Positions 34,974 through 44,341 of a stretch of 51,843 bases of DNA are shown here, one piece after another. Each line of letters starts with the position of its first letter. The stretch's first letter is position 1. A program made the translations under genes and the position numbers. The stretch comes from Lachnospiraceae bacterium (GTDB lineage: Bacteria > Bacillota > Clostridia > Lachnospirales > Lachnospiraceae), in contig SVFK01000015.1 of the NCBI GenBank assembly GCA_015056915.1, forward strand, positions 1-51,843, written 5' to 3'. The notes beneath the pieces were generated by a model. The model was not told where the DNA came from, did no database searches, and was given only the letters and a program-made list of their open reading frames with translations.

Positions 34974-35031
34974 AAAAAGGGGTGTTGCAGAATAGTATGT
35001 TATTCAAACATAACTATTTTGCAACACCCTA
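34974..35031 (-). terminator. Long near-palindromic hairpin, terminator for the minus-strand HTH gene
   Basis: Arms of about 22 bases (34980-35001 and 35007-35030) with a single bulge. On the minus strand the stem is followed by CTTTTTTAC, giving a good terminator. On the plus strand it is followed only by TATTTGG. The stem is unusually long for a simple terminator. Confidence 0.7.
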
Positions 35032-35070
35032 TTTGGTTGTATAAAAATTACAAAGTCTATTAGAATTGCT

Positions 35071-35568
35071 TTAGAATTCAGAATCCTTTAACCTGATATT
35101 TTTGATAGCCCATAATTGAAGAGCTTTGGCATTGACACTGATTTTTTCCAGAGAATCCAGAATATCCTGAAAAGCCTCCTGCTCGCTTTCTTCAATTACA
35201 CCGTCCTCAGAGATGGCTATCAGAGATGCACGAAGGGTGTCAATATCCTTAAGAGAGCCCAACACCTTCAGAGCAAGACGATCAAAGTCGTCAATGGTGA
35301 CTTCCTTTACACTGTCACGTCCTAAAGGACATTCTCTTGCGCAGTAGGAGTTACATAATTCCGGAGTATTGTAGGCCTCGGCCATTGCCTTTACCTCTTC
35401 GGGATAGGGTGCAATGGTATCCAACTCGATGCGTGCCAGTCGGGTGCGGTCGATACCGATAATTTCTGCTGCTTTTTCCCGGCTGCTAAAATCGGAATTG
35501 GAGTTTTCAGCCTCGCATCGTGCGAGATAATACATATTATCAGCTGCTTTTGTAGCTTTTTTACCCAT
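35071..35568 (-). CDS. XRE-like helix-turn-helix protein with a cysteine cluster
   Basis: 165 residues. The N-terminal half has an HTH of the Cro/CI type (SSREKAAEIIGIDRTRLARIELDT). A cysteine-rich motif follows, CNSYCARECPLGRDSV, with Cys spacing 3 and 3, then a helical C-terminal domain with an acidic middle (LIAISEDGVIEESEQEAFQD). The cysteines could bind a metal, an iron-sulfur cluster or act as a redox switch; the sequence does not decide. The ATG at 35568 has a weak site (AAAAAGATTA). Seemingly monocistronic, with a strong hairpin downstream. Targets unknown. Confidence 0.8.
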   Translation of the reverse strand: MGKKATKAADNMYYLARCEAENSNSDFSSREKAAEIIGIDRTRLARIELDTIAPYPEEVKAMAEAYNTPELCNSYCARECPLGRDSVKEVTIDDFDRLALKVLGSLKDIDTLRASLIAISEDGVIEESEQEAFQDILDSLEKISVNAKALQLWAIKNIRLKDSEF

Positions 35569-35689
35569 AGTAATCTTTTTCCTTTATGCTAATATTGTAA
35601 TTGTAGGAGCTTATGAAACCCCTTTCTTAAGTTTAGTAGAAAACAATGCTTTTGTAAAGAATATTGCCGGAATTATTTGTGAAAAGCAG

Positions 35690-35718
35690 TTGAGTAAATT
35701 TGTAAAATTTGCTAAAAT
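35690..35718 (+). promoter_or_regulatory. Promoter of the SPFH operon
   Basis: TTGAGT at 35690-35695 and TAAAAT at 35713-35718, 17 bases apart. The gene starts 52 bases later with a GGAGG site at 35758-35762. Confidence 0.55.
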
Positions 35719-35769
35719 AAATAAGAATGGATAAAAAGCTCCAAATTCAAATAAACGGAGGATGAGATA

Positions 35770-37197
35770 ATGGGATTAATTAAAGCAGCAAAAGATGCAG
35801 TCAGCACTATGTTTGCTGATCAGTGGAGAGAGTATTTTTATTGCGACAGTATCTCCAATGACGTGTTGGTAGTAAAGGGACAGAAGAGAATTACAGAGGG
35901 CAGAAATAGCAATACCAAGGGAATTGATAATATTATTTCTGACGGTTCCATTATAGCAGTCAATGAAGGTCAGTGTATGATTATTGTTGATCAGGGCGGT
36001 GTTGTGGAATTCTGTGCGGATGCAGGTGAATTTGTATTTGATGCTTCTACAGAACCCAGCTTGCTTTTCGGCAGTCTGGGAGAGAGTGTTAAGAACACCT
36101 TCCTGAATATGGGAAGACGTATTACCTTTGGCGGTAACACTGCTAAGGATCAGAGGGTGTACTACTTTAACATTAAAGAAATTATGGGAAATAAGTTTGG
36201 TACAGCCAATCCAATCCCTTTCAGAGTAGTGGATATGAATATCGGTCTTGATATGGATCTTGCTTTGCGTTGCAATGGTGAATATTCCTTTAAGCTGGTA
36301 GATCCCCTTCTGTTTTATAAAAATGTATGCGGTAATGTAACAGAGGAATATACTCGTGATAAGATGGCAGGTCAGATGAAATCTGAGCTGGTAACGGCGT
36401 TGCAGCCTGCACTGGCAAAGCTCTCTGCTCAGGGTATCAGATACAGTGCAATCCCTGCATATACAGCGGAGATTACAGATCTTTTGAACGAGGAAATGTC
36501 TGACAAGTGGTCAGGACTTCGTGGTATCGAAGTGGTGTCCGTGACAATGTCTGCACCTTCTATTTCTACAGAAGATGAAGAAATGATTAAAGATCTTCAG
36601 AGAAAAGCTGTATTGCGGAATCCCGGCATGGGTGCTGCTGCTATGATTGATGCACAGACCAAGTCCATGGTAATGGGTGCAGAGGCTATGAAGGCGGCAG
36701 CAAGCAATACCGCTACCGGTCCTATGCTTGCATTTGCAGGTATGAATATGGCAAGTATGAGCAGCAATGCCAATATGGCTAACTTTGGCGGCGGCATGAC
36801 TGCGAATGCCAATAATCTGTATCAGATGGATGCGCAGAATCAGGCGGCACAACAGCAACAGGCTATGATGGCCGGTGGCATGCTGGGTGCAGCTGCTGCA
36901 CAGGCTCAGAACGCAGGGGCTCCTGTTCTCGGTTGGACCTGTAGCTGCGGTAAGGCTGACAACAGAGGCAAATTCTGTCAGGAATGTGGTTCTCCAAAGC
37001 CGGCGGCAGCAGGTTGGACCTGTAGCTGTGGAGCGGTGAATCAAGGTAAATTCTGTGCTGAATGCGGCAGTAAGAAGCCGGAGGGTGCACCTCTTTACAA
37101 GTGTGATAAGTGTGGTTGGGAACCGGAGGACCCGGCTAATCCTCCTAAATTCTGTCCTGAATGCGGAGATGTGTTTGACGATAAGGATATGAAGTAA
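35770..37197 (+). CDS. SPFH-domain protein with C-terminal zinc ribbons (YdjI-like)
   Basis: 475 residues. The SPFH/band-7-like core covers about 1-290 (VNEGQCMIIVDQGGVVEF, VVDMNIGLDMDLALRCNGEY, IEVVSVTMSAPSI). A Met/Ala/Asn/Gln-rich flexible linker (about 295-385) follows, then three zinc-ribbon units with CxC or CxxC pairs: WTCSCGKADNRGKFCQECG, WTCSCGAVNQGKFCAECG and YKCDKCGW...FCPECG. The layout matches B. subtilis YdjI-type proteins, thought to help phage-shock-like membrane responses. GGAGG before ATG 35770 supports the start. It is followed by a membrane zinc-ribbon protein and then by the c-di-GMP gene. Confidence 0.88.
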   Translation: MGLIKAAKDAVSTMFADQWREYFYCDSISNDVLVVKGQKRITEGRNSNTKGIDNIISDGSIIAVNEGQCMIIVDQGGVVEFCADAGEFVFDASTEPSLLFGSLGESVKNTFLNMGRRITFGGNTAKDQRVYYFNIKEIMGNKFGTANPIPFRVVDMNIGLDMDLALRCNGEYSFKLVDPLLFYKNVCGNVTEEYTRDKMAGQMKSELVTALQPALAKLSAQGIRYSAIPAYTAEITDLLNEEMSDKWSGLRGIEVVSVTMSAPSISTEDEEMIKDLQRKAVLRNPGMGAAAMIDAQTKSMVMGAEAMKAAASNTATGPMLAFAGMNMASMSSNANMANFGGGMTANANNLYQMDAQNQAAQQQQAMMAGGMLGAAAAQAQNAGAPVLGWTCSCGKADNRGKFCQECGSPKPAAAGWTCSCGAVNQGKFCAECGSKKPEGAPLYKCDKCGWEPEDPANPPKFCPECGDVFDDKDMK

Positions 37198-37221
37198 TTG
37201 TAATACATAAAAAGGTAAAAG

Positions 37222-37271
37222 AGACAGCGGCGGATATTGGTGGAAGGAAAGGCCGATATCCGCTGCGGTCT
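37222..37271 (+). other. Hairpin between the SPFH gene and its neighbour
   Basis: AGACAGCGGCGGATAT pairs with ATATCCGCTGCGGTCT with few mismatches around an 18-base loop. No T tract follows, so it is more likely an RNA-processing or stability element than a terminator. Confidence 0.5.
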
Positions 37272-37291
37272 GTAAGGAAGGTTGTATAAAC

Positions 37292-38056
37292 GTGAGTGGG
37301 AACCTGATAGGTGCGATTATTGTACTTGTATTAGTGTCGGTGCTGGCAGGAGTCGGTTATTATGCATATCGGAAAGTGAGAGATTCTGTCAGAACCTTTT
37401 CCAATATTTTATTTGGTACGGATTCGCTGTTGGAGGGCATGAAAAAGAGGGAGACAGAGGTGGCGGTTACACCCAAGTCAGTATCCTCTGCCACCAATCT
37501 GTATTTACCGGCTATTATGCGTGATTTTCCGGAATTTCACTATGACGAGATGAAGACACGTGCAGAGAATGTTTTGGCATCTTATTTGCGAGGTGTGGAC
37601 ACCCTGAGCAGCACTGCGCTGACCGAGGGAACCAACGAATTGAAGGACGCGCTTTCCATGCGCATTCAGTCCTTGAAAAATTTGAATCAGCAGGAGCATT
37701 ATCACAATATTAAAATACATAGAACGGAAATACATCAATATAGGAAAAATAAGGGGAGAGTGAGTATTGTATTTCAGTCTGCCGTTGAATATATACATTA
37801 TCTGGAGCAAAATGGTGACATAATCAAGGGTCGCGAGGATATACAGGAGCAGGCGAAATATAATATAGAGCTTGTGTATATTCAAAATCAGGATATTGTA
37901 GAAGATCTTAAGGAAACCGGTTTGGGATTGCATTGCCCGAATTGCGGTGCACCAATTTCTTCATTGGGAATAAAGGTATGCGAATATTGTGATTCTCCGG
38001 TCGTTGAATTTAATATGCGCATTTGGAATTTCAGTAAAGTCATGCAATTAAAATGA
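37292..38056 (+). CDS. Membrane-anchored Tim44-like protein with a zinc ribbon
   Basis: 254 residues, starting at GTG 37292 with AAGGAAGG ten bases upstream; no ATG is available in a better place. One TM at about 5-27, then a helical Tim44-like domain (FPEFHYDEMKTRAENVLASY, NELKDALSMRIQSLKNL, VEYIHYLEQNGDIIKG), and a C-terminal zinc ribbon LHCPNCGAPISSLGIKVCEY with CDSPV. Proteins of this build occur next to SPFH zinc-ribbon proteins in other Firmicutes. Probable partner of the upstream protein at the membrane. Molecular role unknown. Confidence 0.78.
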   Translation: MSGNLIGAIIVLVLVSVLAGVGYYAYRKVRDSVRTFSNILFGTDSLLEGMKKRETEVAVTPKSVSSATNLYLPAIMRDFPEFHYDEMKTRAENVLASYLRGVDTLSSTALTEGTNELKDALSMRIQSLKNLNQQEHYHNIKIHRTEIHQYRKNKGRVSIVFQSAVEYIHYLEQNGDIIKGREDIQEQAKYNIELVYIQNQDIVEDLKETGLGLHCPNCGAPISSLGIKVCEYCDSPVVEFNMRIWNFSKVMQLK

Positions 38057-38089
38057 TAGAGCATAGAATAACAGAGGATAAAGTGGTAT

Positions 38090-41000
38090 ATGAAAATAAG
38101 CGACAGAATTCTCCAATTAGAACAGCAGATAGCAGATATGGAGCGGCAGATTGATGCCGCAGTAAAAGAAATTAAAGCGAAAGATGAGAGCCTTGAAGAT
38201 TTAGTCAAGGCTAATTCTGATTTTGATAATTTGTTACTGAGTGCAGAAATCGGTGCTTTGTATATCGATGGAGAATTCCGTATTCGAAAAATGACACCTA
38301 TCATGGGCAGATATACTAATCTGTGTCTGGAGGATACCGGTCGTCTCATTACTGAAATTTCTTTAATGGATGAATATAAGGATTTTCTTGAGGATGTCAA
38401 AAACTGTATGCAAAGCGGCAATAATATTGAGCGTGAGATTCAGAAGGAAGGCAATTCCTTGTTGGTACGCCTGTGTCCTTATTATGTCGGTGAAGCAACA
38501 GATGGTATTTTGGTGACATTGTTTGATATTACCAAAAGGCTGGATGCCGTCAAATTTGAATTACAGGTTTTGATTAACAATATTCCCGGTGCCGTAACTA
38601 AAATGTGTTATGATGGTGGGTTGATTATTGAATATGCCAATGATACCATGTATAGCTTAATGAAGCTGAGTAGAAGTGATTTTTTGGAGAGATACGACAA
38701 TCACTATGAACGCATGATTCACGAAAGTGATTGGATAAAGCTACAGAAAAAGATTGAAGAGGGCATTCGTAATAAGGAGTCCGTGTGGGCGGAATTTCGC
38801 GTATATACAGGGCAGAATACATGGGAGTGGCGTACGATACAGGCAAGTATTTTGGAAGAACGCGGAAGCACTCCTATATTGCAATGCATTATTTCGGACA
38901 TCACAGAGGAAAAGCTAATTCGGCTGGAGTTGGAAAAGGAACGTAAAAAGCTGGGCGCGGTTGTCAGAATGTCCGGTGATATGATATTTGAGTATGATAT
39001 TGCTGAGGATCACATGACATACACCAGTCCGGGTGAGGGACTTCTGTTCTCGGAACAGATTACGGAGAATTATATCAATTATTTATCTAAGATTATTAAA
39101 GAAGAGGACCGAGATGCCAGACAAGCATTGATAGATGCTCTGCAAGGTAAGAAAGCCAACTTTAATATTGAGCTTCGCAGAAAAGGGGCAGACGGAGAAT
39201 ATCACTGGGTATTGGTTTCCGGTCAGACAATTTATGATAAAGAGAATTGCCCGGAAAAGGTGCTGGGAAAGATTCAAAATATTGATGAGCAGAAGAAAAA
39301 GGAAGACGAACTGCGTGATAAATCCCAAAAGGATTCTCTTACAGGTCTTTTTAATCATATGACTGCTAAGCAGATTGTGGCCAAGAAGGTTGCCAATCTG
39401 AAAGAAGGTCAGATGGCATATCTGATTATAAGTGATATTGATAATTTCAAATCAATTAACGATATTAATGGACATATGTTTGGTGATGCTGTAATCTGTT
39501 CGTTTGCAGATCAGATTACACAGCTGTTCCCGGATGCCGTTAAAGGCAGAATCGGTGGGGATGAATTCATGACATATGTCGAAGACATGGATAGAGAAGC
39601 ATTGGAAAATCAATTATCACTTTTGAACAGCGCACTTTCTGACAGATATGATGATACTACAGGAATGCATATTTCCTGCAGTATCGGTGTGGTGTCCATA
39701 AATGGAAGTGTCAGAACATTCGAAACACTGTTTCAGTGGGCTGATTATGCACTTTATCGTGTAAAAAGTGATGGTAAAGGTTCCTATCTGCTCATTGATG
39801 TGAAAAGTGATATGGCAGCTCCACAGGTAAGCTATCTTGCCAGTGAAAAAAATAAAGATGTATATGTGCGTAATGAAGCATTAATCCGTAATGAAGAGGA
39901 TTTAAAGCTGTTTTGCCTGGAATTATTGGAAAATGTTCCCAATCTTAGCAGTGCGCTCAAAATGATTTGTGAAAGAACCTGTAGTTTTTTTGGTTTGGAT
40001 GACATGGTATGCGTGGAGCACGAGGACAATCAAAATAAGATTCTTTATCAATGGAACCGGAAAGAGAAGAAGGAATATACTAAGCGTATGCATAACGCAG
40101 GAGTATATGAATGGAGACTACTGAGCCCTAAGACAGATGAAAAGGGCGTGATCCTGTATCGGGAAGAAGATAAGAAGACAATCGAGAAGGATGAAGCAAA
40201 ATCAGCCATGATTGTTCTGTCCAAAGAGATAAAGGGTTATCAGGGCAGTGTTATCTTTACCGATCGTCAGAAGGATAGAGACTGGGAGCGCGAAAGAGAC
40301 ACTCTACAGCATATTGCCAATCATATTTTCACGCATCTGCGAACCAGAAAGAAGGAAGCCAAAAAGCAGTGTGAAATCAACCGTAAGCTTAATTATGATG
40401 CATTGACAGGATTGCCTGTGTATAATCGATTTGTACAGTTGGCGGAGGAATATATCGAGGAGCATTCAGGAGAGCAGTTATTCTGTGTATACTCTGACTT
40501 TTCGAATTTTCAGTATTTAAATGAGGTGTATGGTTACGAGGAGGGAGATAAAGTACTTCGTGACTATGCAAGAAGCTTGGAGGAAGAATATCAGGAGGGA
40601 GTATTGTTCTGCAGAGTGACCTCCGATCATTTTCTGGGAATTATTAATGCAGACAATCAGGAGCAGGCTGTAAGGAGTTATACCACGTTCTGTGAAAGGT
40701 TTTGCATCAAGACTAATGCTAAGTACGGCTTGTGCAATCTTGTTATGGCAACCGGTGTGTATGAAATGAAAAGCGGGGAAAAGAATGTGGCTTCCATGAT
40801 GGATAAAGCCAATGAAGCCCGCAAAAAGTGTAAGTCACAAAAGGTGTATTCTTCTATTTTGGTATATTCCGATGAAATAAGAGCACAGGTTGAAGGCACT
40901 AAAAGTATTGTGGCCAATATGGTGAGTGCATATAAAAATAAAGAGTTTATTGCCTATCTGCAACCCAAGGTTTCTCTGAAAACAGGGAAAATTGTAGGAG

Positions 41001-41692
41001 CAGAGGCTCTTGTACGTTGGATCAGACCGGATGGTACGCAGTTGATGCCCAATCAATTTATAGATATTTTTGAGCAAAATGGTTTTGTGACTAAGGTGGA
41101 TTTCGCGATCTTTGAGAGCGTTTTGGAATACCTGCGAGATGCCATTGCAATCGGTGAAGAGGTAGTACCGATATCGGTAAATTTCTCCAGAAGACACAAT
41201 GAGTTTGACGCATTTGTGCCCAGCGTGTTTAAATATATAGACAGGCATGGTGTTCCTTATGAGCTGCTGGAGGTGGAACTGACGGAATCGGTGTTCCTTG
41301 CTGATTTGAGCCGTTTGAGTACGAATTTGAAGCGCTTGCGGGATAGAGGTATTGAGGTGTCGGTAGATGATTTCGGAAGTGGTTATTCTTCGTTAAATCT
41401 ACTGTCGCGTGTTGCTGTGGATACGGTTAAGCTGGACAAGCAATTTCTGGATACCACAATGAACGCAGTGCAGGAGGAAACTGCACTTACTATTATTAAG
41501 TATCTGATAAAGCTATTAAAACGTTTGGGCTTTAAGGTGCTGGCGGAGGGTGTAGAAACCAAAGAACAGATAAATATGCTCAAAAAGGCAGACTGTGATT
41601 TTGTGCAGGGATACTATTATGCAAAGCCTATGCCCATACCCGAGTTTAGGGAATTTTTGAAGGATTTCAACGGCAAGGTCAAAGCTAAATAA
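38090..41692 (+). CDS. PAS / GGDEF / degenerate GGDEF / EAL c-di-GMP signalling protein
   Basis: 1200 residues and no membrane segment. An N-terminal coiled coil is followed by PAS-like domains (about 45-155, 160-285, 290-410). A GGDEF domain carries the intact GGDEF at 489-493, preceded by KDSLTGLFNHMTAKQIV. A GAF-like region (about 570-760) follows, then a second diguanylate-cyclase-like domain in which the motif is TSDHF (844-848), so it is inactive and perhaps GTP-binding or structural. Last comes an EAL domain with intact EAL (972-974), DDFGSGYSSLN (from Asp1093) and EGVET. It can probably both make and break c-di-GMP, with PAS/GAF input deciding which. It follows the SPFH/Tim44-like pair by 33 bases. 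Confidence 0.92.
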   Translation: MKISDRILQLEQQIADMERQIDAAVKEIKAKDESLEDLVKANSDFDNLLLSAEIGALYIDGEFRIRKMTPIMGRYTNLCLEDTGRLITEISLMDEYKDFLEDVKNCMQSGNNIEREIQKEGNSLLVRLCPYYVGEATDGILVTLFDITKRLDAVKFELQVLINNIPGAVTKMCYDGGLIIEYANDTMYSLMKLSRSDFLERYDNHYERMIHESDWIKLQKKIEEGIRNKESVWAEFRVYTGQNTWEWRTIQASILEERGSTPILQCIISDITEEKLIRLELEKERKKLGAVVRMSGDMIFEYDIAEDHMTYTSPGEGLLFSEQITENYINYLSKIIKEEDRDARQALIDALQGKKANFNIELRRKGADGEYHWVLVSGQTIYDKENCPEKVLGKIQNIDEQKKKEDELRDKSQKDSLTGLFNHMTAKQIVAKKVANLKEGQMAYLIISDIDNFKSINDINGHMFGDAVICSFADQITQLFPDAVKGRIGGDEFMTYVEDMDREALENQLSLLNSALSDRYDDTTGMHISCSIGVVSINGSVRTFETLFQWADYALYRVKSDGKGSYLLIDVKSDMAAPQVSYLASEKNKDVYVRNEALIRNEEDLKLFCLELLENVPNLSSALKMICERTCSFFGLDDMVCVEHEDNQNKILYQWNRKEKKEYTKRMHNAGVYEWRLLSPKTDEKGVILYREEDKKTIEKDEAKSAMIVLSKEIKGYQGSVIFTDRQKDRDWERERDTLQHIANHIFTHLRTRKKEAKKQCEINRKLNYDALTGLPVYNRFVQLAEEYIEEHSGEQLFCVYSDFSNFQYLNEVYGYEEGDKVLRDYARSLEEEYQEGVLFCRVTSDHFLGIINADNQEQAVRSYTTFCERFCIKTNAKYGLCNLVMATGVYEMKSGEKNVASMMDKANEARKKCKSQKVYSSILVYSDEIRAQVEGTKSIVANMVSAYKNKEFIAYLQPKVSLKTGKIVGAEALVRWIRPDGTQLMPNQFIDIFEQNGFVTKVDFAIFESVLEYLRDAIAIGEEVVPISVNFSRRHNEFDAFVPSVFKYIDRHGVPYELLEVELTESVFLADLSRLSTNLKRLRDRGIEVSVDDFGSGYSSLNLLSRVAVDTVKLDKQFLDTTMNAVQEETALTIIKYLIKLLKRLGFKVLAEGVETKEQINMLKKADCDFVQGYYYAKPMPIPEFREFLKDFNGKVKAK

Positions 41693-41735
41693 GCAGGCCT
41701 GAAATAATATGTAACAGATAAAATATGGAGACATT

Positions 41736-44003
41736 ATGAGTATTTATGACACATTAAATAGAGAGCAGAAGGAAGCGGTACTGCATACAGAAGGACCGCT
41801 TCTTCTGTTGGCCGGAGCAGGCTCCGGTAAGACCAGGGTACTGACTCACAGAGTTGCCTATCTGATAGATGAAATAGGTGTAAATCCATGGAATATTCTG
41901 GCTATTACCTTTACCAATAAAGCAGCGCAGGAGATGCGTGAGCGTGTAGACCAGATTGCCGGTTTTGGTGCAGATCAGGTGTGGGTGGCGACCTTTCATG
42001 CAACCTGTATGCGCATTTTGCGCAGACATATTGACAGACTGGGATATGACACCAATTTTACTATCTACGATACCGATGACCAGAAGGCATTGATGAAAAA
42101 TGTGTGCAAGCGTTTGGACATTGATACCAAGACTCATAAGGAACGAACCTTGTTGAATGCGATTTCCAATGCGAAGGATGAATTGGTAGATGTCCGTGAA
42201 TTTGAAATCAAGGCAATGGGTGATTATAATAAAACGATTGCTGCAAGAGCGTATCGTGAGTATCAGGAATCTTTGAAGAAGAATAATGCCCTTGATTTTG
42301 ATGATATTATTTGCAAGACGGTAGAGCTGTTTAAGAGCTGCCCTGATATATTACACAATTATCAGGAACGATTCCGGTATATTATGGTGGACGAGTATCA
42401 GGATACCAATACGGCACAATTTGAGTTGATTCGTCTGTTGGCAGACGGTTATCGCAATCTGTGCGTAGTAGGAGATGATGATCAGTCCATTTACAAATTT
42501 AGAGGAGCCAATATTCGCAATATTCTGGATTTTGAAAAGGTATACCCTGATGCCAGAGTGATTAAGTTGGAGCAAAATTATCGTTCTACTCAGAGTATTC
42601 TGGATGCAGCAAATGCTGTGATTCAAAATAATGTGGGAAGAAAGGATAAAGCGCTCTGGACTGAAAAGGGTACGGGCAGCCGTATTCATTTCAGACAGTT
42701 TGACAACGGCTATGAAGAGGCAGAATATATTGCGGATGATATAACCCGCAGAGTCAGAAGGGATGGCGCTGATTACAGGGATTGTGCGGTGCTGTATCGA
42801 ACCAACGCCCAAGCCAGACTTTTGGAGGAACGTATGGTGGTAGAAGGCATACCCTATAATGTGGTGGGTGGTACTAACTTCTACTCCAGAGCAGAGATTA
42901 AGGATATTCTGGCCTATCTGAAAACCATTGATAACGGACGTGACGAGGTGGCACTGCGACGTATTATTAATGTGCCCAAAAGAAGTATTGGCGCCGCTTC
43001 CTTGGAGAAACTGGCGGATTATGCGGAAATGAAGGACATTACCTTGTACGAGGCGATGTGTCAGGCTGACGAAGTTAATGGCCTGGGCAGAGCGGAAGCT
43101 AAGATAAATGGTTTTGTCAATATGATTCAGGTGTTTAGAAGCGGCCTGTCATCTTACAGCCTCCCGGATTTGATTCAGGCAATTCTGGAACGCACGGAAT
43201 ATGCAGAATATTTGCGGGATAATGATGATGAGACAGCTGATGACAGATTGGCCAATATTGATGAATTGATTACCAAGGCAGTAGCTTATGAAGAAACCCA
43301 TGATGAGCCTAATTTGTCAGAATTTCTTGAAGAGATTGCGTTGGTGGCTGATATAGACAATGTGGAGAATGGCGATAACAGAGTCCTGCTGATGACACTC
43401 CACAGTGCAAAGGGATTGGAATTCCCGGTGGTATACCTTGCCGGCATGGAGGACGGTCTGTTCCCCAGTTATATGACGATTGTGGCAGATGACCCGGCTG
43501 ATATGGAGGAGGAGCGCAGATTGGCTTATGTGGGCATTACCAGAGCCAAGGAGGAGTTGACATTGACCTGCGCCAAAATGCGCATGATTCGCGGTGAAAC
43601 CCAATATAATCCGGTCAGTCGCTTTGTGCGAGAGATTCCTGTTAAGCTTATGGACAATACGCTTCCACCGAGTAAAAGGTATGATGAAGATAGAATCGAA
43701 GCCTTTGACCCACGTCCTAAGGCAATATTACGTCCCAAGGTGACTGCTAAGGCAGATAAGCCTTATATTGCCCAGGGCATCGGTAGTTTGAATCAGCTGG
43801 CAGGCTTGCAGAAGGGCATGGCATATCAGGCTCCGACGGACCTTTCCTATGGCGAGGGGGATCGTGTCAGTCATATCAAATACGGAGAAGGAGTTGTGCT
43901 GAATATTTCAAAAGAACCCAGGGATTATAAGGTGACGGTAAATTTTGATAAAGCAGGTCAAAAAATCATGTATGCATCTTTTGCAAAATTGAAAAGATTG
44001 TAG
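41736..44003 (+). CDS. pcrA: ATP-dependent DNA helicase PcrA/UvrD
   Basis: 755 residues, superfamily 1A. Q motif LNREQKEAV, Walker A AGAGSGKT at 27-34, motif Ia ITFTNKAA, motif II VDEYQDTN, motif III VVGDDDQSIYKFRGA, motif IV LEQNYRS, motif V LMTLHSAKGLEFPVVYLAGMEDGLFP, and motif VI EERRLAYVGITRA. A C-terminal tudor-like segment (GDRVSHIKYGEGVVLNI) binds RNA polymerase in relatives. It acts in repair and replication restart. GGAG upstream of ATG 41736 supports the start. Confidence 0.97.
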   Translation: MSIYDTLNREQKEAVLHTEGPLLLLAGAGSGKTRVLTHRVAYLIDEIGVNPWNILAITFTNKAAQEMRERVDQIAGFGADQVWVATFHATCMRILRRHIDRLGYDTNFTIYDTDDQKALMKNVCKRLDIDTKTHKERTLLNAISNAKDELVDVREFEIKAMGDYNKTIAARAYREYQESLKKNNALDFDDIICKTVELFKSCPDILHNYQERFRYIMVDEYQDTNTAQFELIRLLADGYRNLCVVGDDDQSIYKFRGANIRNILDFEKVYPDARVIKLEQNYRSTQSILDAANAVIQNNVGRKDKALWTEKGTGSRIHFRQFDNGYEEAEYIADDITRRVRRDGADYRDCAVLYRTNAQARLLEERMVVEGIPYNVVGGTNFYSRAEIKDILAYLKTIDNGRDEVALRRIINVPKRSIGAASLEKLADYAEMKDITLYEAMCQADEVNGLGRAEAKINGFVNMIQVFRSGLSSYSLPDLIQAILERTEYAEYLRDNDDETADDRLANIDELITKAVAYEETHDEPNLSEFLEEIALVADIDNVENGDNRVLLMTLHSAKGLEFPVVYLAGMEDGLFPSYMTIVADDPADMEEERRLAYVGITRAKEELTLTCAKMRMIRGETQYNPVSRFVREIPVKLMDNTLPPSKRYDEDRIEAFDPRPKAILRPKVTAKADKPYIAQGIGSLNQLAGLQKGMAYQAPTDLSYGEGDRVSHIKYGEGVVLNISKEPRDYKVTVNFDKAGQKIMYASFAKLKRL

Positions 44004-44073
44004 TATTTTTTTCTTATATGTGGTATTCTATATCTAGTGATAAAGGTATCAATACAAAATAGGAGGTATTTTT

Positions 44074-44337
44074 ATGAATAAATTGGAGAATTTGGTGGAA
44101 ATGACTAAGATTAGCGAGCTTTTAGGTAAGAAGGAAGAAGAAAAGAAGAAATGCAATGTTTTGTTATGGGTATTGGCAATCATTGGTGTAGTAGCTGCTG
44201 TTGCTGCAATCGCGTACGCAGTATATCGCTACTTTACGCCTGATTATCTGGAAGATTTTGAAGATGATTTTGAAGATGATTTTGACGAATTGGACGAGGA
44301 TGATGACGATTTCTTCGTAGATGAGGGAGAGAACTAA
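44074..44337 (+). CDS. Small single-span membrane protein with an acidic tail
   Basis: 87 residues. A lysine/glutamate-rich N-terminus is followed by one TM (about 30-50, LLWVLAIIGVVAAVAAIAY), then a tail dominated by Asp, Glu and Phe (DFEDDFEDDFDELDED). GGAGG eight bases before ATG 44074. The stop lies four bases before rlmD, whose ribosome binding site is inside this gene, so the two are coupled. Similar short acidic-tail proteins are common in Lachnospiraceae; function unknown. Confidence 0.8.
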   Translation: MNKLENLVEMTKISELLGKKEEEKKKCNVLLWVLAIIGVVAAVAAIAYAVYRYFTPDYLEDFEDDFEDDFDELDEDDDDFFVDEGEN

Positions 44338-44341
44338 ACCG

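Noticed and set aside
37222..37271. Hairpin as a terminator between the SPFH and Tim44-like genes
   Set aside because: No T tract follows, so it probably does not stop transcription.
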